Shown here: in pieces, positions 57,534-64,000 of the stretch
Layout of the letters: each line of letters starts with the position of its first letter
How positions within the stretch are numbered: the stretch's first letter is position 1
Source: Anastrepha obliqua
Taxonomy: Eukaryota; Arthropoda; Insecta; Diptera; Tephritidae
Assembly: GCF_027943255.1 (NCBI RefSeq)
Contig: NC_072896.1
Span: 65,180,501 to 65,244,500 of the forward strand
Reading direction: 5' to 3'
Length of the DNA: 64,000 bases
The notes under the pieces: generated by a model
What the model was told of the DNA's origin: nothing
The model's input: the letters and a program-made list of their open reading frames with translations, nothing else
Databases searched by the model: none
Made by a program: the position numbers and the translations under genes

Positions 57534-58746
57534 TGAGGTGTGTTCAAAAAGTATCGCGAATTTTGAATTTTCGGTGGTTACATATATTCGAATTTCGATT
57601 TTTTTGTGGCGATATGTTGGTACTCATGTCTTTCACTCATGCCGACAAGTTCGGCCATTTTGAATGTTCAGTTAATTGTTGACAGCTGCTTTGTTGCACG
57701 TGTTTCGGCTCGTCTTCGATTTTTACCTATTCAAAAAGATGGATCAAAGAACCGGTATCAAATTTTGTGCAGGAATACGAAATTAAGTGCGCGGATGCAT
57801 TCCGAATGATGACTGTGTCATACGGAGAAGCTACTTTGGACCGAAGCAACGTTTATCGGTGGTACAAAATGTACTCAGAAGGCCGAGAAGATGTGAACGA
57901 CGAAAAGCGTGCCGGACGCCCGAGCACTTCAACAACAGACGAAAAAATTTATGAGGTGAAGGAAATGGTATTGGCCAATCGTCGATTCACCGATAGTGAA
58001 GTTGCTGAGGACCTAGACATATCGATTCGCTCGTGCCATTCGATTTTTTTCAATGATTTGGGCATGAGACGGTCGCCGCAAAATTCATACCAAAACTGCT
58101 CAATTTCGACCGAAAGTAGCATCGCATGAACATTGCTAATGAGATGTTGGACTCTGTCCACGACGACCCAAAATTTGCTCCAGAGGGTCATAACTGGTGA
58201 CAAATCGTGGGCTTATGGTTATACCGTACAAACCAATACTGAAAAAGCGCGCCAAGTTCGGTCGAATGTAAAAGTGTTACTTACCGTTTTCTTCGATTGC
58301 AGGAGCGTTGTGCATCATGAGCTCTTGCTACAGGGTAAAACAATCAATAAGAAATATTACCTGCAAGTTATGCGCATTTTACGCGAAACAATCCGCCAGA
58401 AACGCCCGGATTTGTGGAAGAAAAAAAATAGGCTCTTGCATCACGATAACGCCCCTGCTCGTCCATCGTTGCTTGTGCGCGACTTTTTGGCCAAAACCAA
58501 CACACTAATGCTACAGCCACCGTATTCCCCAGATCTGGCCCCCTGTGACCTTTTCTTGCTCCCGAAACTGAAGATGCCCACAAAAGGACGACGCTATGCT
58601 ACGATTGACGAGAAAAAGACGGCATCGAAGGAGGAGCTGAACAAGATAAAAACATAATTTTTTGAAGTGGTTCGAAGATTGGAAAAAACGTTGGCACAAG
58701 TGCATACTATCTCGTGGGGATTACTCTGAAGGGTACAAAATAGATA
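57534..58746 (+). mobile_element. DD34D-type mariner, copy 1 (right end lost)
   Basis: Left end TGAGGTGTGTTCAAAAAGTA after TA at 57532-57533. It encodes a mariner transposase. At its right, another mariner end (CGAGGTGTGTTCAAAAA) begins at 58747 immediately after a TA, replacing the last codons of this one. Confidence 0.8.
57767..58746 (+). pseudogene. Mariner transposase (frameshifted)
   Basis: N-terminal helix-turn-helix region: ADAFRMMTVSYGEATLDRSN, then VYRWYKMYSEGREDVNDEKR and AGRPSTSTTDEK. After breaks near 58085 and 58130 comes the catalytic domain: first Asp in VITGDKSWAYGY, HHELLLQGKTINKKYYL, second in HHDNAPARPSLL, third in PYSPDLAPCDLFLLPKLK, so a mariner DD34D-like spacing (my count is 33, perhaps one codon lost). 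After GRRYATIDEKKTASKEEL the frame shifts again to FEDWKKRWHKCILSRGDYSE. The C-terminus stops where the second mariner starts. Confidence 0.8.
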
Positions 58747-59030
58747 CGAGGTGTGTTCAAAAAATAGGGTTGTTTCTATTTTTCTTAAAAAAAATGTATT
58801 TATTCATCAATTTCTATTTTATCTCCTTCAAAGTAGTCCCCAAGTAGATACAGTACACTTGTGCCAGCGTTTTTTCCAATCCTCGAAGCAGTTCTGATAT
58901 GCTCTTTTGGTATGTCCTTGAGCACTCTCAGCGATTCGGTTTTTATCTCCTCAAATGTCGCAAAACGCCGTCCTTTCATGGGCCTGTTCAATATTGGGAA
59001 CAGGAAAAAGTCACAGGTGAATACGATGGC
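58747..59030 (-). mobile_element. Mariner copy 2, antisense C-terminal fragment
   Basis: Left end CGAGGTGTGTTCAAAAAATA, then on the minus strand the last about 65 codons of a transposase: NRPMKGRRFATFEEIKTESL, KDIPKEHIRTASRIGKNAGT and YLLGDYFEGDKIEIDE. It is related to but distinct from copy 1. The 5' part is missing beyond about 59030. Confidence 0.8.
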
Positions 59031-59624
59031 TGAGGCATGATAACGATGTTGCTTTTGAATTAAAAAGAAAATTTTACAGTTAAACTAAGTGCAAACTATG
59101 TTAGGATATAAGTTAATAACATAGTTGCAGCATATTGAGTGCGCAAACGGGCCGTTACAAATTAAATTCAATAAAATATAATGAAAAAAATCAACAAAAT
59201 CAAAAATTTAGAAAAAGGATTTAAATAAAAAGGAAAAAGTTAATTAAGTGATAAAAAAAATTAATACAATGAAATAAAATATTCAAAAGTTTAAATGGAC
59301 TCACAACCACAAATATTAGGGTGGGTAAATTTTCTCTAAAAAAATATAAGCGGCTTTTTTTCGGTTACCGGAGCTTTCTACTCGCAATTCTAAACAATAA
59401 AAAAACTCATGGAAACATAAGTATTAATCCACAATAATTCTACTTTTTTATAATATATTTTTCGAGAAACATTTGTGAATGCATGTGGTTTTTGGGTACG
59501 AGAAATACAATTTTTTCTGTTGCGAAGTTTACTCAATCTGATTAATTTAAAGAAAGAGAACTGTTTTCCATACTTAAGCAAAACTATTTATTGCAATTAT
59601 TTTATTTAAGGTTATTAAAATAAT
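59031..59624. other. AT-rich spacer
   Basis: Nothing recognised. Confidence 0.4.
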
Positions 59625-59908
59625 ATATATATGTATATGTGATCGCGCTCCTCCTCGGCCGAGCTCCTCCTCCTATTTGTGGCGAAGGTCTTGATGTTGC
59701 TCCACTTATGGAGGGACCTACAGTTTTAAGCCGACTCCGAACGGCAGATATTTTTTATTAGGAGTTTTTTCATGGCAGAAATATACTCGGAGGTTTGCCA
59801 TTACCTGCCGAGGGGCGACCGCTACCAGAAGTAACTTTTTATTTATTTCGGTGTTTCGCGTACTCCGAATGGTAGTCACGCACCAACCCATTCGGCTAGG
59901 GCAGCCGA
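59625..59908 (-). mobile_element. tRNA-derived SINE, copy 9
   Basis: Antisense. Tail of AT repeats at left, body complete, but box B is deleted (the head jumps from GGTGTTTCGCG to TACTCCGAATGGTAGTCACG). Box A remains as CCATTCGGCTA. Confidence 0.82.
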
Positions 59909-60563
59909 ACATTATGATTATTAAACACTTAGAAGAAATTGATAATAAAAAAGTCTAGCAGTAGGATGAATTCTATTCTCTCAGAAGGAAATCTATTCCC
60001 TATATTTTTCAATATAATATTACACTGTGTGACAGAAATAAGATTTTGAATGTACTATTTATAAGGTTTTATCAAGTAGAAAATACTGCATAATACGAAT
60101 TTTTCATTAACTCTCAAAATCTGGATTTAAGATGAAAGCCAACTTTTCTTAGGCTGAAACGAAACTTACCTCTAACTGTATTTTGATTTATTCCGACGAT
60201 ATTTTGTTGCTTGCAATCAGAAAGCGAGTCTGTTTTCGGACTCCTTTGTTAAGAATTGCCATAAGAATACGTCAGTCGCCGAAACAAAGTAAAGAAAAAA
60301 TGTAGTTCGCCCTAATGTGAATACATTACGCTTCGGGTAGCAGGATTTTGAACATGATTACATTTTGACGTGATAACGTCTTATAATTCGATTTAGCCGG
60401 CTGCACGCACCAAAAATGTGTCGTTATCTTGCTCAATCGTCGTTACCTTGCTTGAACTGCAAACGAAAGCGCGGAACGAACGACAAAGACGCACAATCGG
60501 CCCCCGCGTTCGGCACGTTCGACATCTGGCTCTCTCCTACTTGAGTGAGCATATATATGTATG
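59909..60563. other. Spacer
   Basis: No feature supported. Confidence 0.4.
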
Positions 60564-60565
60564 TA

Positions 60566-61877
60566 CAGGGTGGCTGATGAAAGCCGCTACCAAAAAAAAA
60601 TTGAATAACTTTTTTTCTTTTTAAGTTATCTGTTCCATTTTTGTTTTAATTTGCAGATTGATCTTTAAAATTTATTAAAATGGATAACTGGGACACGCAA
60701 ACAAGAATTTGGATAGTCCGCCGCTATCACGCACTGGAGTCCGTAGTTTTGGTACAGAGAGAGTACAGGCGGATGTTTGGCGGCGATCCCCCGAGCAGAT
60801 GGACCATAATGAGACTGGTGAATAATTTTGCTGAGCAAGCAACAGTCGCAAGAAGGCCTTATCATCGAAACCCACCAGTTCGGACGGAGGAAACGATCGC
60901 TGCTGTAGCTGCAGCTATACAAAGCAATCCAAGGGTTTCAACAAGAAGCTTATCTGCTCAACTTGGTGTCAGCCGACAGTCTTTGCAAACAATAATGCAC
61001 AAAGATTTAGACTTATTTCCCTACAAAATTCAAATGGTTAACAAACTGGATGCAGCAGACTTGCCGATTCGCTTGGAATTTTGCCAGAAGATCCTGCAAA
61101 TGGTGGAAGAAGACCAAAACATGTTAAACTGCCTTTTCATGTCTGATTAGGCCCATTTCGATTTAAACGGCAATGTGAACAAACCAAATTGTCGAATATG
61201 GAGTACTTCTAACCCACAGATACTCCACGAGACGGAATTGCATCCTCTTCGCGTGACAGTGTGGTGTGCGGTTTCTTCACGCTGTATTGTCGGGCCTTAT
61301 TTTTTTGAAGAAAATGGTCACACCGTTACGGTTACTGGAGACCGTTATTTGAAAATGCTGAAAGAATTTTTCTATCCAGAACTACGCCGAAAGAGAATTC
61401 CTTTCAACTCTGTGTGGTGTCAACAAGATGGGGCAACGTCTCACATAGCCCAGACTGTTATGATAGAGTTGCGACGAAAATTTCCCAATAAACTGATTTC
61501 AAGAAATTCCGAATTTCGTTGGCCCCCCAGGTCGCCTGACCTTACTGCACCTGACTTTTTCTTGTGGGGTTTATGTAAACAAGAAGTTTATAAAACAAAG
61601 TCAACAAATTTGGATGAACTAAAACAATCAATTCGGGCAACAATTGGGGCTATTCCTGTCGCAACTCTCAAAGCAGCAATGAACAACTTTTTACTAAGAT
61701 GCCGCACTTGTGTCAACGAGCAAGGGGGGCATTTAAATTCAATTATTTTTAAAACTAGTTAAGCTACATTTAATAAAATTTAATGACCTTCAACTTGAAA
61801 AAAAAATAAATGAATTCCATATACTAAAAAAAAGTTATTTGAGTTTCTTAATGTAGCAAAATTCATCAGCCACCCTA
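60566..61877 (+). mobile_element. DD41D rosa-type mariner, family C (complete ends, one nonsense codon)
   Basis: CAGGGTGGCTGATGAAAGCC at left and, reversed, TAGGGTGGCTGATGAATTTT at right, with TA at 60564-60565 and 61878-61879. The ends share GGGTGGCTGATGAA, then GCTAC and AATAACTTTTTT further in. 1312 bp, with one transposase gene. Confidence 0.92.
60680..61762 (+). pseudogene. Transposase of rosa-type mariner family C, single stop at codon 157
   Basis: ATG at 60680 (MDNWDTQTRIWIVRRYHALE) to TAG at 61760-61762, 360 residues in one frame except a TAG at 61148-61150. The stop replaces the residue after the first catalytic Asp (FMSD-stop-AHFDLNGN); the related families have Glu there, so one base change (GAG to TAG) would explain it. 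Other parts: helix-turn-helix (RSLSAQLGVSRQSLQTIMHK), second Asp in WCQQDGATSHIA and third in SPDLTAPDFFLWG with 41 residues between. No frameshift. It is the most recently active element by decay. Confidence 0.9.
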
Positions 61878-61879
61878 TA

Positions 61880-64000
61880 TATGCGCATATGTATATAAAT
61901 TGACAATTTGTATTTGCATATGACTTCTTCCTGTGTGCATAGTAATGAACCATTTCTCTGTTTTTGAATAGGAGATGATAGAAAAAGTAGGAAATGAAAG
62001 AGGGTGTTTCGAGTGTAAAGAGTCTGGAAAAAGGCAAATTGATGATGTTGCCTCTTAGTGAATGTTTAACGTCTGATGCACAATCGAAATTGAAGATATC
62101 TTTCATGAATTTGATAAATTTTTCGTAATTTTTCACGTTTGTGTAAATGTAACTTGACCTATTCCATTGCGATTCCATTTACCTCCTTCTCGATATCCAT
62201 ACAAAATATCTATTAATTAAATAAAATTAAAATTTTGTTTTGAAAATTGCAACCGTTACATATTTTCTTATGACGTTGTCACGTTAAACTATCGTCAGTA
62301 AACCGACTTAACAGACAACCTCTTTTTATATTTAATATGTAAACTCTGAGCGTATATTTTATCAGATACACATAGATTTAAAAAAAAATACTGGATTTTT
62401 GAAAAGTCATTATTATTTATTACTTAGGTCCTTGAAATTGTCAGCTCGGTCGTATAAACCGTTCTCTTCATTTCAATTATTTTAGATTTTAAATTCAAAA
62501 TTTTCTTAAGCATTTCCATGTTATTTATATTTTCACCTCTGTGCTCATTTCCAACGCTATCCTAATTTTTCCGATTATAACCCATCCTATCTTATTCGGT
62601 TTTATTCTATTTCATGAAGTTATATTTTTTATATATGGAACTGGATATTTTTCTGAGAATTTTTCTTTTAAATCGCATCAGTAAATTGACGTCATTAACT
62701 TTAGGGACCCATATCACACAAGGAACTGACTAAAAACAAACTTGGTACTGTAGATTGATTTTCAATTTCACAGTTCTTAATAAGTTCACAGTGATTGCGC
62801 AAAGATCATTTCTTCTACTCTACCATGCCAATATCTACTCTTGTCCCTTTAATGTGTTTAAAACGCTTCTTTTGCACATTTTTCGATCGGCAAGGACACA
62901 CACACTTATCTATGTAAGCACATAAGCCTTTGCTGCCGTGGAATGTTGGGAGGTGGAGTAGGTAGTTTTTACTTTTCCTTCTTAATGCCATTTCATGCAT
63001 GCTCCATTTTCGTATTTAACACTTTACTCATTCATTTTCTTGATGACAATTCTGGTCTGCGGATGACTCTGTGGCCGCCTGCTTCTGATAGCTTCCCGAT
63101 TTTTGTGTTTTCGGTTTACATACCAACCTTTGTCTCCTTACTTGAAGCAGTTTGTTTTTCTGAATCCGCCATTCAAGTGATATTATAAAATTTGCCTTCG
63201 GCTGGTTGTATATGTGGATATTGTGTGTATGCATGCATGAAAAGTAGTTGTCTTTCATGACGAAAACCTGAGAAGCTGAAGCTATTTCAGGCACAAAAGA
63301 AGAATGAATACTGAGGTCAGTAACTAATGGGTTGCTGATTGTAGGAGTATGCACATAAATACGTATGTAAGAGCGTAGCATATTATACATTGTACTTATA
63401 TGTACTGCAGCTCTACTCTGAAGTATTTCTTGGCATCAGCAGCCGGAACTGTCATCACTTGAGCATATACTTTTCGCTAAAGTAACCGCAGTTCCGTTGA
63501 ATAAGAGGAAAAGGGCTTAAGTATACTTAGCACCCAGTCTGATGCTTGTGTGCCAGAATTGCCTTTCAAGCACACTGCGTGCAAATTAAGTAAATTATAC
63601 TCTTCGAGCACTTCTTATTTCCGACCGGTTGGCTGTTTGATTTTCCGTTTACACTTTTTGCCTTTTCTAAATTTTGCTCTAAATTCTGTAAACGAAAGAA
63701 ATTTTAGATAGTAGAAGACGAGATGCAGAAAAAAAGATACGTATATCAAATTATTATCTTCCTACTCTTGTAATTTCGTTCATTCCGTTGGCAGACAATT
63801 AGCAAATTCTTTTTTGATTGGCTCATCATAATCACAGCCTTCAAGTTGCCTGAAAGACAACGCACATACGTACTCACATACATAACGAAGCAGCGCGCAA
63901 ATTGGGGCAATTTTGAATTTTTTCGCTGAAGGCTGTAAAATAACGAAAGCTGCTACACATTTTCATTCTCTTGATCTATTACTTTGCAACAATTCACTGT
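61880..64000. other. AT-rich DNA to the window edge
   Basis: No coding exon, TIR or repeat match that I can support over 2.1 kb. If the promoter at 36785 is real, this may still be its first intron. Confidence 0.35.

Noticed and set aside
62815..63390. Minus-strand frames of 60-120 aa near the right edge
   Set aside because: No domains, no splice-site support, different frames overlap each other.

Overview
This is nuclear DNA of an insect, most likely a higher dipteran. Small spliced genes with 55-180 bp introns, GT..AG splice sites and AATAAA poly(A) signals sit in very AT-rich, transposon-filled DNA. The gene set (drongo/AGFG, mextli, mRpS2, Mon1) and DD41D 'rosa'-type mariners, first described in Ceratitis, suggest a tephritid fruit fly. 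That placement is inference; no taxonomic marker was searched.

Layout. 1-465 (-): first coding exon of drongo, an ArfGAP zinc-finger protein; the gene continues off the left edge. 466-7964: AT-rich DNA with a 618-bp TIR element, a minisatellite, SINE copies and LINE debris. 7965-8096 (-): terminal coding exon of a gene I cannot name. 9.2-10.5 kb: a roughly 302-bp tandem repeat and a SINE. 14380-19164 (-): mextli (mxt) in eight coding exons whose reading frame closes exactly (1002 aa). 23373-24602 (+): an intronless gene for a 409-aa low-complexity protein, not recognised. 24812-25686 (-): mRpS2, tail-to-tail with it. 27451-29265 (+): Mon1, four exons, 539 aa, divergent from mRpS2. Mextli acts in translation initiation, mRpS2 in the mitochondrial ribosome, Mon1 in endosomal Rab7 activation and AGFG/drongo in ArfGAP-type trafficking; these are neighbouring housekeeping genes, not one pathway.

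From 29.8 to 62 kb I see no host coding gene. The interval is a transposon graveyard: two copies and several tail fragments of a LINE with PHD-like fingers and a 2A-like GIESNPGP motif; three lineages of DD41D mariner; a DD34D-type mariner pair; a Tigger/pogo transposon with a SINE nested in it; R1-like and other LINE remnants; and a decayed Ty3/gypsy element. A strong TATA-less core promoter (Inr plus exactly spaced DPE) at 36783-36817 suggests a host gene starts here on the + strand with its coding exons beyond the window.

The most useful leads are the 2A-bearing LINE and its short head-plus-tail derivatives, the nine-copy tRNA-derived SINE family with one perfect 13-bp target duplication, the orphan promoter, the unnamed terminal exon, and a Tyr-to-His substitution at the anchor of Mextli's apparent eIF4E-binding helix. 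No CRISPR, operon or bacterial system is present.
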